This document shows, piece after piece, positions 6,777-13,853 of a stretch of 21,096 nt of DNA (its first letter is position 1; each line of letters opens with the position of its first letter). The notes under the pieces are model-generated. The model saw only the letters and a list, made by a program, of their open reading frames with translations. It was not told where the DNA came from and ran no database searches. Both the position numbers and the translations under genes were made by a program. This DNA comes from an uncultured Clostridia bacterium (lineage in GTDB: Bacteria > Bacillota > Clostridia > Christensenellales > CAG-138): contig CALEPU010000113.1 of NCBI GenBank assembly GCA_937913075.1, forward strand, positions 1 through 21,096, written 5' to 3'.

Positions 6777-7718
6777 ATGAAGAATACCACAGAGGCGCAC
6801 TTTCGTCAACGGTTAATTGAGTACGCAAAGAAGCACGGAGTAACAAAAGCAGCAGACAGGTATCATATCAGCCGAAAGACTGTGCATAAGTGGCTGAAGA
6901 GGTACGATGGTACATTGGCCAGTCTGGAGGATCAAAGCCACAGGCCTCATCACAGTCCGAAAGCGCACACGGAGGAAGAGATACTGGCGATAGTAAGAAG
7001 GCTGCGGCGGCATGAATGGAGCGATCTGATACTCGTCTATCAGGAGCTCGTAGAGCAGACAGGCTACACAAGGAGTTACGGCGGTTTTAAGCGAGTAGCG
7101 GAATGGCTGAAGAAGGGCAAGGCCGAAGAGAAAAAGCGAAAGAAACGCAAGAACAAGCCATACGCCAAGGCGGAGTTCCCGGGACAGAAGGTACAGATAG
7201 ACGTCAAATATGTACCGAGAGAGTGTGCGGTCGACGGCAAGCAGTACTACGAATTCATAGCCGTAGATGAGTACAGCCGATGGACGTTCCGATATATGTA
7301 CGAGGAAAGAAGTACATACAGCGCAAGGGATTTTCTGATCCGCTTCCTCAAAGCCTTCCCGTACAAGGTGTACAGGGTACAGACGGATAACGGCACGGAA
7401 TTCACCAAGCAGCTGTGGGTAACTGACAAGAGCGATCTCACTCTTTTCGAGCAAGAGCTGCAAGCTCGCGGGATAGTGTATCAGCGTATCAGACCCGCAA
7501 CACCGAGGCACAACGGGAAGGTCGAGAGGCAGAACCGGATCGACGGAGAACGCTTTTACTCGAAGCTTCGAATGTACAGCCTTGAGGACGGCAGGAAGCA
7601 GCTGGCAGCCTATCAGCGAAAGTCCAACACCTATTGGAAGCACTGCCTCGGGATGCGATCACCGAATCAGATCCTCGCTCTTTACGACCAAGAGCATCCC
7701 GGGGCGCGGATCAAATGA
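6777..7718 (+). CDS. IS481-family DDE transposase
   Basis: Catalyses cut-and-join of its own element. The 313 aa comprise an N-terminal helix-turn-helix region (residues ~5-60: HGVTKAADRYHISRKTVHKWLKRYDG) and an rve-type integrase core (~130-300). The DDE residues are visible in VQIDVKY, TDNGTEF and HNGKVERQNR. A lysine/arginine-rich stretch (~115-128, KKRKKRKNKPYAK) lies between them. The frame is intact with no frameshift, so it could be active. The ATG at 6777 has GAGAGG 9 nt upstream. It uses AGA, AGG, CGA, ATA and GTA codons more than its neighbours, consistent with transfer. Assignment to IS481 rather than another rve-type family is by domain layout. Confidence 0.92.
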   Translation: MKNTTEAHFRQRLIEYAKKHGVTKAADRYHISRKTVHKWLKRYDGTLASLEDQSHRPHHSPKAHTEEEILAIVRRLRRHEWSDLILVYQELVEQTGYTRSYGGFKRVAEWLKKGKAEEKKRKKRKNKPYAKAEFPGQKVQIDVKYVPRECAVDGKQYYEFIAVDEYSRWTFRYMYEERSTYSARDFLIRFLKAFPYKVYRVQTDNGTEFTKQLWVTDKSDLTLFEQELQARGIVYQRIRPATPRHNGKVERQNRIDGERFYSKLRMYSLEDGRKQLAAYQRKSNTYWKHCLGMRSPNQILALYDQEHPGARIK

Positions 7719-7724
7719 ACGAAG

Positions 7725-7754
7725 GTCTGCGCGGACAAATATGGCCGCGCAGAC
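7725..7754. repeat. Perfect 10-bp inverted repeat after the transposase stop
   Basis: GTCTGCGCGG (7725-7734) and CCGCGCAGAC (7745-7754) around a 10-nt AT-rich loop, starting 7 bp after the transposase stop. There is no T-tract on either strand, so it is not a standard intrinsic terminator. It could end transposase transcripts with help, or act at the DNA level. Confidence 0.75.
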
Positions 7755-7866
7755 GGGCGGATAATTATACCGCGTGCGCCGCTGTCAAGGTCGGGTAGTA
7801 TTTTCTCAAGAGTTCGAAAATCTCCACCCTTCCCCTGACAGCGCGAAGGGGTCCTCCCTGCACACC

Positions 7867-7902
7867 TTGAGTGTAACCTATCATTGACGCCGGTACACTC
7901 AA
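7867..7902. repeat. Inverted repeat upstream of the second NlpC/P60 gene
   Basis: TTGAGTGTA (7867-7875) pairs perfectly with TACACTCAA (7894-7902). CC (7877-7878) with GG (7892-7893) extends the stem past a one-base bulge. It lies ~48 bp upstream of the -10 of the next gene and lacks a T-tract. It could be an operator or a relic hairpin. Confidence 0.6.
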
Positions 7903-7946
7903 ATAAAAAAATTCAATATTTGTTAATATCCTTTCCGTGAAAAATA

Positions 7947-7955
7947 TGTTATAAT
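7947..7955 (+). promoter_or_regulatory. Extended -10 promoter of the second NlpC/P60 gene
   Basis: TGT followed by TATAAT (7950-7955), a consensus extended -10. No good -35 is found at 16-18 nt. It is about 36 bp upstream of the TTG start. Confidence 0.6.
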
Positions 7956-7990
7956 AGGGTGACTGCATACATCGTAAGGAGGTGAGTCAC

Positions 7991-9616
7991 TTGAATTTAG
8001 CTGAACGAGCTAAGAGCGTATGTGAGACCGTTCACACTTCTCTCGGCAATTTTGTGCACCGTGCCGCCGGCTTTGTAAAGAAGCATAAGCGGCCCATAGG
8101 CGGCTGCGCACTTGCTCTTGCCGCAGCTATTGCATTCATTACGGTATTCACGGTAATACGCAATAATACGGGAAACGATCCCGTTGACGGACCCGTTTCG
8201 GTAGACGCCTCGCAGTATGCTCCGGAGACGACCTCTGCGCCTACGGCAGCTGCGACAAAGGAGCCCGAGCCCACCGTGCCGCCGGATTACACTCCCGCGC
8301 CCTTACATCTTTATTACGGCTGTGAGGATTACAAGGTCATAGATATACAGACCCGTCTTATGGAGCTCAACTACATGGACTACGATGAGCCGACGGATTA
8401 TTACGGCACCATGACGACAAGCGCCGTAATGCTTTTCCAGAGGCGCAACGGTCTTGACGTCACGGGTCAGCTCTATCAGTCCGATTACGATCTTTTGATG
8501 TCCGACGGCGCCAAGCAGTACATGGCGAGCATAGGCGACAAGGGTACCGACATCACCGAAATGCAAAAGCGTCTTTACGAGTTGGATTATATCGACACCG
8601 TCACCGGCACCTTCGGCGACGTTACCGAGGAGGCCGTTAAGCGCTTTCAGGAGAAGAACCGTCTGACGGTAGACGGCAAGGTCGGTCCCGCCACTAAGGA
8701 AGCGCTTTACAGTGAGGACGCTGTGCCGAACTCTCTCTACATCGGCTCCGAGGGTGAAGAGGTGCAGCTTTATCAGGACAGGCTCTATCTTTTGGGCTAT
8801 CTTACCACCAAGCCCGACGGCAAGTACGGCAGCGACACCGTTACCGCCGTAAAGAGGTTTCAGGAGCGCAACGGTCTTGTTGTCGACGGTTATCTCGGTC
8901 CCTCCACAAAGAGGCTTTTAACAAGCAATGAGGCTAAGGGCAACAAAATAGAGAGCACCATGAGCGGCAGCGACGTAAAGAACATACAAAACCGTCTTTA
9001 TGAGCTCAATTATTTAAGAAGCTCCGCCGTTACAGGGTATTTCGGTGCGGTGACAGAGGCGGCGGTGCGTCTCTTCCAGAAGAACAACAAACTGACCGTT
9101 GACGGCAAGGTCGGCATGGAAACCATGAACAAGCTGTTCTCCTCCTCCGCGAAGAGGAGCAGCTACCCCGTTACGAGCGGTTCCGGCTCCGGCGGTAGCT
9201 CTGGCGGAAGCGGCGGCTCCGGCTATGCCACGGGCACTGTTGAAGCCTTTATCTCCATCGCGAGAAGCAAGCTCGGCTGTCCCTACGTGCGCGGTGCAAA
9301 AGGCCCCAATGCCTTTGACTGCTCCGGCTTTGTATTCTGGTGTCTCAACAAGGCGGGCGTATCTCAGGGCTACATGACCTCGTATATGTGGCGCACGACC
9401 ACGAGATACCAGAGGATAAACTCCATTGGCTCCATAAAGCGCGGCGACGTAATAGTGTTCAAGATGGGCGCAACGAGCGGACACGTCGCGATAGCTCTTG
9501 GCGGCGGCATGATGATAGACGCTTCGAGCCGCAACGGCAAGGTCGTTATCCGCTCCTACCAGTCCGCTTACTGGTACGGCACCTTCTACTGCGCTTACAG
9601 AATCTTCGGCGGTTAA
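7991..9616 (+). CDS. Membrane-anchored NlpC/P60 hydrolase with four PG-binding repeats
   Basis: Probable cell-wall endopeptidase on the outer face of the membrane. The start is taken as TTG at 7991 because AAGGAGG (7976-7982) is 8 nt upstream; a GTG at 7982 overlaps that site. The product is 541 aa. Order: short cytoplasmic segment, one membrane helix (~37-57), Thr/Pro/Ala-rich stalk (~60-105), four PG_binding_1 repeats (~112-173, 184-243, 253-313, 325-385), a Ser/Gly linker (~392-413), and NlpC/P60 (~417-541). Catalytic candidates are Cys444 in FDCSG and His498 in GHVAIA, with Asp510 (MIDAS) where many homologs have His. It is a paralog of the gene at the left edge, which has two repeats. 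Its own promoter and terminator make it monocistronic. Confidence 0.93.
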   Translation: MNLAERAKSVCETVHTSLGNFVHRAAGFVKKHKRPIGGCALALAAAIAFITVFTVIRNNTGNDPVDGPVSVDASQYAPETTSAPTAAATKEPEPTVPPDYTPAPLHLYYGCEDYKVIDIQTRLMELNYMDYDEPTDYYGTMTTSAVMLFQRRNGLDVTGQLYQSDYDLLMSDGAKQYMASIGDKGTDITEMQKRLYELDYIDTVTGTFGDVTEEAVKRFQEKNRLTVDGKVGPATKEALYSEDAVPNSLYIGSEGEEVQLYQDRLYLLGYLTTKPDGKYGSDTVTAVKRFQERNGLVVDGYLGPSTKRLLTSNEAKGNKIESTMSGSDVKNIQNRLYELNYLRSSAVTGYFGAVTEAAVRLFQKNNKLTVDGKVGMETMNKLFSSSAKRSSYPVTSGSGSGGSSGGSGGSGYATGTVEAFISIARSKLGCPYVRGAKGPNAFDCSGFVFWCLNKAGVSQGYMTSYMWRTTTRYQRINSIGSIKRGDVIVFKMGATSGHVAIALGGGMMIDASSRNGKVVIRSYQSAYWYGTFYCAYRIFGG

Positions 9617-9631
9617 ACCGAAAGAGTTATG

Positions 9632-9666
9632 CACCGTGCATCGGTTTTGATGCACGGTGTTTTTTT
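9632..9666 (+). terminator. Intrinsic terminator of the second NlpC/P60 gene
   Basis: A perfect 11-bp stem CACCGTGCATC (9632-9642) and GATGCACGGTG (9649-9659), with a 6-nt loop, is followed by seven T (9660-9666). Confidence 0.95.
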
Positions 9667-9722
9667 GCTGTCAATCCCCAGCCCTCTTACATATTAATAG
9701 AATGGAATGAGGGGGTGAAAGC

Positions 9723-9956
9723 ATGGCGGAGTTTGCCTTATCGAGGCTTAGTCCTTACAACGCCTGCCGCGTTATACGCATCGAGAGCGAAGCATTGCGC
9801 GGTCGGTTGGAGGATATGGGGGTGACGGGAGGAACGGTTCTCACCTGGCTGTTTGACGCTCCCTGCGGCGATCCCGCGGCATACTCCGTGCGCGGCGCGG
9901 TGATAGCGATACGCGCAAAAGACGCCGAGAAAATAATCGTAAGGGGGCTTGATTGA
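9723..9956 (+). CDS. feoA: Ferrous iron transport protein A
   Basis: Small cytoplasmic SH3-like protein that assists FeoB in ferrous iron uptake. The 77 aa cover one complete FeoA domain: LSRLSPYNACRVIRI, then GRLEDMGVTGGTVLTWLFDAPCGDPAAYSVRG and a C-terminal AKKI-like strand (AEKIIVRG). The start ATG has GAGGGGGTG upstream. It ends 3 bp before feoB, so the two are cotranscribed. No convincing Fur, DtxR or IdeR operator could be picked out upstream by eye. Confidence 0.93.
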   Translation: MAEFALSRLSPYNACRVIRIESEALRGRLEDMGVTGGTVLTWLFDAPCGDPAAYSVRGAVIAIRAKDAEKIIVRGLD

Positions 9957-9959
9957 GCT

Positions 9960-11843
9960 ATGGCAGGATCATGCGGAAGGAGGGCAGAAGCCATACGCGC
10001 TGCCGTCGCTCTCTGCGGCAATCCCAACGTGGGCAAGAGCACGCTGTTCAACGCGCTGACGGGGCTTAAACAGCACACCGGCAACTGGACGGGCAAGACG
10101 GTCGAGACGGCAAAGGGCGTCTTCACGTATGCCGGCGTGGCTTATGAGCTTGTCGATCTGCCGGGATGCTACTCGCTTGACGCCGCTTCGCCCGAGGAGC
10201 TTGTTGCCCGCGAGTTTATTTTGAGCGGCGCCGCCGCCTGCACCGTTATAGTTTGCGACGCTACCAGCCTTGAACGTAGTCTTTTTATAGCTCAGCAGGT
10301 GCTGAGCCTGACTAAGCGAGCCGTAGTATGCCTTAACTATTTTGAGGAGGCGAAGCGACGCGGTATGCTGATAGATACAAAACGGCTTGAAAAAATGCTC
10401 GGGGTCGAGGTGGTGACCGTCAGCCGCATAAGGAGGAGCGAGCTTGCCTTGCTTTGCGGCGCGATAGAGCGCTGTATCGAGGGGAAGAACAGCGAGGGTT
10501 CTTATCTCTTGTCGGGAGATCACATCTCCGAAAATCTTTTTTTGGGAGAGGGAAAGCAAAATTCCGCAGCGATCTGGATCAGCGCTGAGAGGATAGCCGC
10601 CGCCTGCTGCGAAAAGGATGCAGACGCGGTCAGCGCGAAAAGGCTTAAGCTCGACAGGCTGCTTACGGGCAAGGTTAGCGGAAGGCTCGCGGTTTTGCTG
10701 CTTCTTGCGCTCGTGCTTTATATCACTACGGTCGGCGCGAACTATCCATCGGAGCTGTTATCGCGCGGGTCTCAATGGCTGCTCGAAAACATACGGCACG
10801 GCATGACTGCGGCAGGGATCGCGCCAAAGCTCATATCAGCCGTTTGCGACGGCATGCTTTTGACGCTCTTTACGGTAATAAGCGTTATGCTGCCGCCGAT
10901 GGCGATTTTCTTTCCCATGTTTACTCTGCTCGAGGACTTCGGCTTTTTGCCTCGGATGGCGTTCAACCTCGACAGGTGCTTTTGCCGATGCGGCTCCTGC
11001 GGCAAGCAGATGCTGACGATGTGCATGGGACTCGGCTGCAACGCGGTGGGCGTGACGGGCTGCCGAATAATCGGCGACAGGCGCGAGCGGCTCGCCGCCA
11101 TACTTACGAATGCGCTGATACCCTGCAACGGCAGGTTTCCCGCGCTCGCGGCGCTGATAACCGTCCTCCTGATTATGGTCGGCGCGGGCAATACGGGCGG
11201 TGTGCTCTCGGGGCTTTTTATGCTGGCTCTGCTGCTGCTCGCATTTATTATGACTCTCGGCACGACATATTTGCTTACCCGCACGGTATTGCGCGGGCGG
11301 AGCAAGGCTTTCGTGCTGGAGCTTCCGCCCTTTCGCAAGCCGCGGATAATGCAGGTGATAGTCCGATCGGTTTTCGACAGGACGTTAAAGGTGCTTGCGC
11401 GCGCCGCCGCAGCTGCCGCGCCCGCCGGTCTGTTGATATGGCTGCTCGGCGAGTACGGTCTGCTTGAAAGCTGCGTGAGTTTCCTCGACCCAATAGGCAG
11501 AGTTTTTGGGCTTGACGGGTGTATTCTGATGGCGTTTATTCTCGGGCTTCCCGCGAACGAGCTTATACTGCCGCTGACGCTTATGATCTACACCGGGCAG
11601 AGCAGAATTGCCGGCGTTACGGCAATAGGCTCTCTTGCCGGTGTAACGGCGGCGCACGGCTGGACATGGGTAACTGCGCTATGCATGATGCTTCTTATGC
11701 TCTTCCACTCCCCCTGTGCCACCACTCTTTTAACAATAAAGCGCGAGACCCACAGCATAAAGTGGACGGCGCTCACGCTGCTGCTGCCTAACCTTTTAGG
11801 TCTTATGCTGTGCATTGCGGTGAAGGGCGTTTCTATGCTATAA
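9960..11843 (+). CDS. feoB: Ferrous iron transporter B (short form)
   Basis: Membrane ferrous iron transporter with a cytoplasmic GTPase-like domain. 627 aa, shorter than the 773 of E. coli. G1 is GNPNVGKST (from residue 20), G2 lies in GNWTGKTVE and G3 is DLPG (66-69). G4, normally NxxD, reads NYFEEA (126-131), with Glu for Asp. The G5 region reads VSRIRRSE instead of an SA-type loop, so base recognition may be altered. The membrane part starts near residue 233. It contains two Gate-type halves with FGFLPRMAFNLDR, GLGCNAVGV (the conserved GCN) and LGLPANELILP. A cysteine-rich patch (CFCRCGSCGKQ) follows the first Gate motif. The start ATG follows AAGGGGG. The last codons overlap a promoter for the next gene. 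Confidence 0.95.
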   Translation: MAGSCGRRAEAIRAAVALCGNPNVGKSTLFNALTGLKQHTGNWTGKTVETAKGVFTYAGVAYELVDLPGCYSLDAASPEELVAREFILSGAAACTVIVCDATSLERSLFIAQQVLSLTKRAVVCLNYFEEAKRRGMLIDTKRLEKMLGVEVVTVSRIRRSELALLCGAIERCIEGKNSEGSYLLSGDHISENLFLGEGKQNSAAIWISAERIAAACCEKDADAVSAKRLKLDRLLTGKVSGRLAVLLLLALVLYITTVGANYPSELLSRGSQWLLENIRHGMTAAGIAPKLISAVCDGMLLTLFTVISVMLPPMAIFFPMFTLLEDFGFLPRMAFNLDRCFCRCGSCGKQMLTMCMGLGCNAVGVTGCRIIGDRRERLAAILTNALIPCNGRFPALAALITVLLIMVGAGNTGGVLSGLFMLALLLLAFIMTLGTTYLLTRTVLRGRSKAFVLELPPFRKPRIMQVIVRSVFDRTLKVLARAAAAAAPAGLLIWLLGEYGLLESCVSFLDPIGRVFGLDGCILMAFILGLPANELILPLTLMIYTGQSRIAGVTAIGSLAGVTAAHGWTWVTALCMMLLMLFHSPCATTLLTIKRETHSIKWTALTLLLPNLLGLMLCIAVKGVSML

Positions 11844-11844
11844 T
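11815..11844 (+). promoter_or_regulatory. Promoter of the DUF2284 gene inside the feoB 3' end
   Basis: TTGCGG (11815-11820), an 18-nt spacer and TATAAT (11839-11844) with an extended TGC in front. The -10 overlaps the feoB stop codon. It would allow expression independent of feoAB. Confidence 0.55.
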
Positions 11845-11879
11845 ATAGTTGTAAAGCTCATTTCACGGGAGGAACGGCA

Positions 11880-12437
11880 ATGGATGACGTCAGTGTGATA
11901 ACCTTGAGCTGTGAGACGGACTGCGCCGAGTATGCCGCGAGGTATGTTGATATAGCAAAATTCAACGCATGCTGCGCCGAGTGCCGCGGCTACGGCAAAG
12001 CATGGGCTTGCCCGCCATACGATTTTGCCCCCATTGAGATATGGCGCGGCTACAACAGGCTGCTGCTGTACGGCAAGAAGGTCGTGCTGCCTGAGGCGCT
12101 TTGCCGCGAGGAGCATGAGAGAGGGGAGCTTGCAAGGCTCTACAACTCGATGCTTGCGCCAATAAAGACCGCACTGCTTGACGAGCTTTTTGCCATGGAG
12201 CGCGAGACGCCCGGCAGCATGGCGCTCTCGGCGGGCGGATGCGATATTTGCGAGAGCTGCACGAGGCCTGAGGGTAAACCCTGCCGTTTTCCCGAGAAAA
12301 AGCGTTTTTCAGTAGAGTCGATCGGCGGCGACGTCATAAGGAGCATCGAGGACTTTTTCGGTGAAAAAGTCCTTTGGGCGGACGGCGGACATCTTCCGCA
12401 GCATTTTATACTGCTCGGGGGATTGCTGAAAAAGTGA
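11880..12437 (+). CDS. DUF2284 cysteine-rich predicted metal-binding protein
   Basis: 185 aa of the DUF2284 family (predicted metal-binding; biochemical role not established). Visible cysteine clusters: Cys31, Cys32 and Cys35, then WACPPY (Cys44), and a CxxCxxC cluster (Cys121, 124, 127) followed by PC (Cys135), which resembles an iron-sulfur ligand set. There is no signal peptide or membrane helix, so it is probably cytoplasmic. The start ATG at 11880 has GGGAGGA 7 nt upstream. It follows feoB by 36 bp and has its own promoter-like site, so a link to iron is suggested by position only. Convergent with tldE. Confidence 0.88.
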   Translation: MDDVSVITLSCETDCAEYAARYVDIAKFNACCAECRGYGKAWACPPYDFAPIEIWRGYNRLLLYGKKVVLPEALCREEHERGELARLYNSMLAPIKTALLDELFAMERETPGSMALSAGGCDICESCTRPEGKPCRFPEKKRFSVESIGGDVIRSIEDFFGEKVLWADGGHLPQHFILLGGLLKK

Positions 12438-12465
12438 TCGGACCTTAGAACAATTCGGTATACGA

Positions 12466-12503
12466 AAGACCGCCGGCTGCACGTCGACGGTCTTATTTTC
12501 TTT
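12466..12503. terminator. Intrinsic terminator between convergent DUF2284 gene and tldE
   Basis: AAGACCG (12466-12472) pairs with CGGTCTT (12488-12494), with extra CG pairing inside, followed by ATTTTCTTT on the plus strand. It is weaker as a terminator for the minus-strand tldE. Confidence 0.7.
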
Positions 12504-12521
12504 GTGCTAAGGCTTGTATTC

Positions 12522-13853
12522 TTACGAGCCCGATACGACGAGCTTTTCAATCAGCAGTGAAGGCGAACCGACGACGGCGCCCATGGGAATGCCCATTTTG
12601 AGGTCGCTGCCTACCTCGGTTATACTCTGCATGAGCTTTAAGAAATTGCCCGCGACGGTGATCTGATCGACCGAGCGCACCGCCTTGCCGTCCTCGACGA
12701 GCAGACCCTTCGCGATGAGGGAAAAATCGCCGCTGACGGGGTTGAGACCGGAGTGGAGACCGCTGACATCGAATATTACGAGACCGTTCTGCATGGCGGC
12801 AATGAGCTCGTCGAGGCTCTTTTCGCCCTCAACGATATAGAAGTTTGAGGGCGAAACGCCGACGGGACCGCTTGACGATCTGCCGCCGTTGGAGGTGGAG
12901 GCGACGCCAGCCTTTTTTGCCGTTTTGAGGTTGTGCAGGAGGGTGGTCAAGACACCCTTATCAACGACCTTTTTTGTAACGGAGGGAACTCCCTCGTCGT
13001 CAAAGGCACGGGGATTTTTTGCATAGAAGGGATCGTCCATTATTGTGACTGCCTCGCTTGCGATGAACTGACCCTCTCTGCCTGCGAGCAGGGAAAGCCC
13101 CTTCTGGCAGGCGTCGGCGGAGAACATCGAGGAGAACGCCGCGAGCATATCCGCAGCGGCGTTATTGCGCAGCACGACCTTGTACTCGCCCGAGGGAACG
13201 GGCGAAGCGTTGAACTGCTCGACAGCGCCGTCGACGCCCTCCTTAACGAGCCCGTCTATATCGAAGATCTCGTCGCCTGTGCGGAAGGCTACGGAGTTTT
13301 TAAGCTCCTCGCCCTGCTGCATTATGGGCACTATAACGGAGTAGCACAGGTCGCCCGTCTTATCGGCGGCGAGCCCCAGAGTATTATGCAGGCGCTTTGT
13401 TACCCTGACGGTGGCGACGGCCGTGGTCTCCGAACGAAGCACGCGGGGATCGGCAGCAAGGAGCTTTTCTTCAAGCTGCTTGGCATATGCTATCTTTTCA
13501 TCCGCGGTCATATCCATTGCGCGGCACTCTGGAGCCTTGACCTCGACATACTCGCAGGCGGGCTGCATGGGATGATCGTCATCGGACTCAATAGTCCCCG
13601 CGTTGTCCATTGCCCTCTCCACAAGCTGCTCCGGCTCCTCCAAAAGCTCGGTATAGGCATAGCCGTCCCTGCCGTTAAGGCTGACGCGCAGATTGAGCCC
13701 GAAGGAATGGGCGGAGGCATAATCCTCTATCTCGCCCTTTTGAATATTGACCGAAAACTGCTCCTCATCGGTGAGCAGTACCTCCGCGGCGGTGCAGCCT
13801 TTTTCGAGCGCTGCATCGAAAGCGGCTTTCTTAAAATCCTCAAATTTCATCAT
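12522..13853 (-). CDS. tldE: Metalloprotease-family subunit TldE (PmbA)
   Basis: Partner subunit of the TldD/E protease, which degrades unfolded peptides and, in some bacteria, matures modified peptides such as microcin B17. 443 aa from the ATG at 13853, with AAGGAGG about 6 nt upstream. The frame stays open upstream to 14066, but that part lies inside tldD in another frame and is not coding. Family features: an N-terminal domain with LNLRVSLNGRDGYAYT, then SNGGRSSSGPVGVSPSNFYI and the C-terminal IPMGAVVGSPSLLIEKLVVSG. As expected for TldE it lacks the HExxxH zinc motif, which lies in TldD. Its ATG overlaps the tldD stop (ATGA), indicating translational coupling. Confidence 0.95.
   Translation of the reverse strand: MMKFEDFKKAAFDAALEKGCTAAEVLLTDEEQFSVNIQKGEIEDYASAHSFGLNLRVSLNGRDGYAYTELLEEPEQLVERAMDNAGTIESDDDHPMQPACEYVEVKAPECRAMDMTADEKIAYAKQLEEKLLAADPRVLRSETTAVATVRVTKRLHNTLGLAADKTGDLCYSVIVPIMQQGEELKNSVAFRTGDEIFDIDGLVKEGVDGAVEQFNASPVPSGEYKVVLRNNAAADMLAAFSSMFSADACQKGLSLLAGREGQFIASEAVTIMDDPFYAKNPRAFDDEGVPSVTKKVVDKGVLTTLLHNLKTAKKAGVASTSNGGRSSSGPVGVSPSNFYIVEGEKSLDELIAAMQNGLVIFDVSGLHSGLNPVSGDFSLIAKGLLVEDGKAVRSVDQITVAGNFLKLMQSITEVGSDLKMGIPMGAVVGSPSLLIEKLVVSGS

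Larger units (their letters stand above)
6724..7774 (+). mobile_element. IS481-type insertion sequence with degenerate terminal inverted repeats
   Basis: The element contains one DDE transposase gene. Candidate ends are TGTGGTATAGTTAATC (6724-6739) and, read on the minus strand, CGCGGTATAATTATCC (7774-7759). They share GGTATA-TTA; most differences are transitions, with one 1-nt gap. No target-site duplication is visible at these borders, so the ends are tentative and the copy may be old or trimmed. The ~1050-bp size fits the family. The element separates the zinc-ribbon gene from the second NlpC/P60 gene and appears to interrupt neither. Confidence 0.6.

Noticed and set aside
6813..7643. Long minus-strand reading frame opposite the transposase
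   Set aside because: Antisense to a clear DDE transposase; composition and sequence show no family features.
6589..7788. Direct repeat CGCTGTCAA on both sides of the IS as a target duplication
   Set aside because: The copies lie far outside the candidate ends, and the left copy is the -35 region of the zinc-ribbon promoter, so it is probably coincidence.
7765..7968. 67-codon minus-strand frame in the intergenic stretch
   Set aside because: No ribosome-binding site, no similarity I recognise, and it overlaps the promoter of the next gene. Kept only as part of the unassigned intergenic region.
9665..9695. Promoter or iron-repressor operator upstream of feoA
   Set aside because: A TTGCTG-17-TACATA pair can be read, but both hexamers are poor and no iron-regulator palindrome is visible, so I do not call it.
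10775..11467. 230-codon frame inside feoB
   Set aside because: Arg/Ala-rich out-of-frame shadow of the GC-rich feoB coding sequence.
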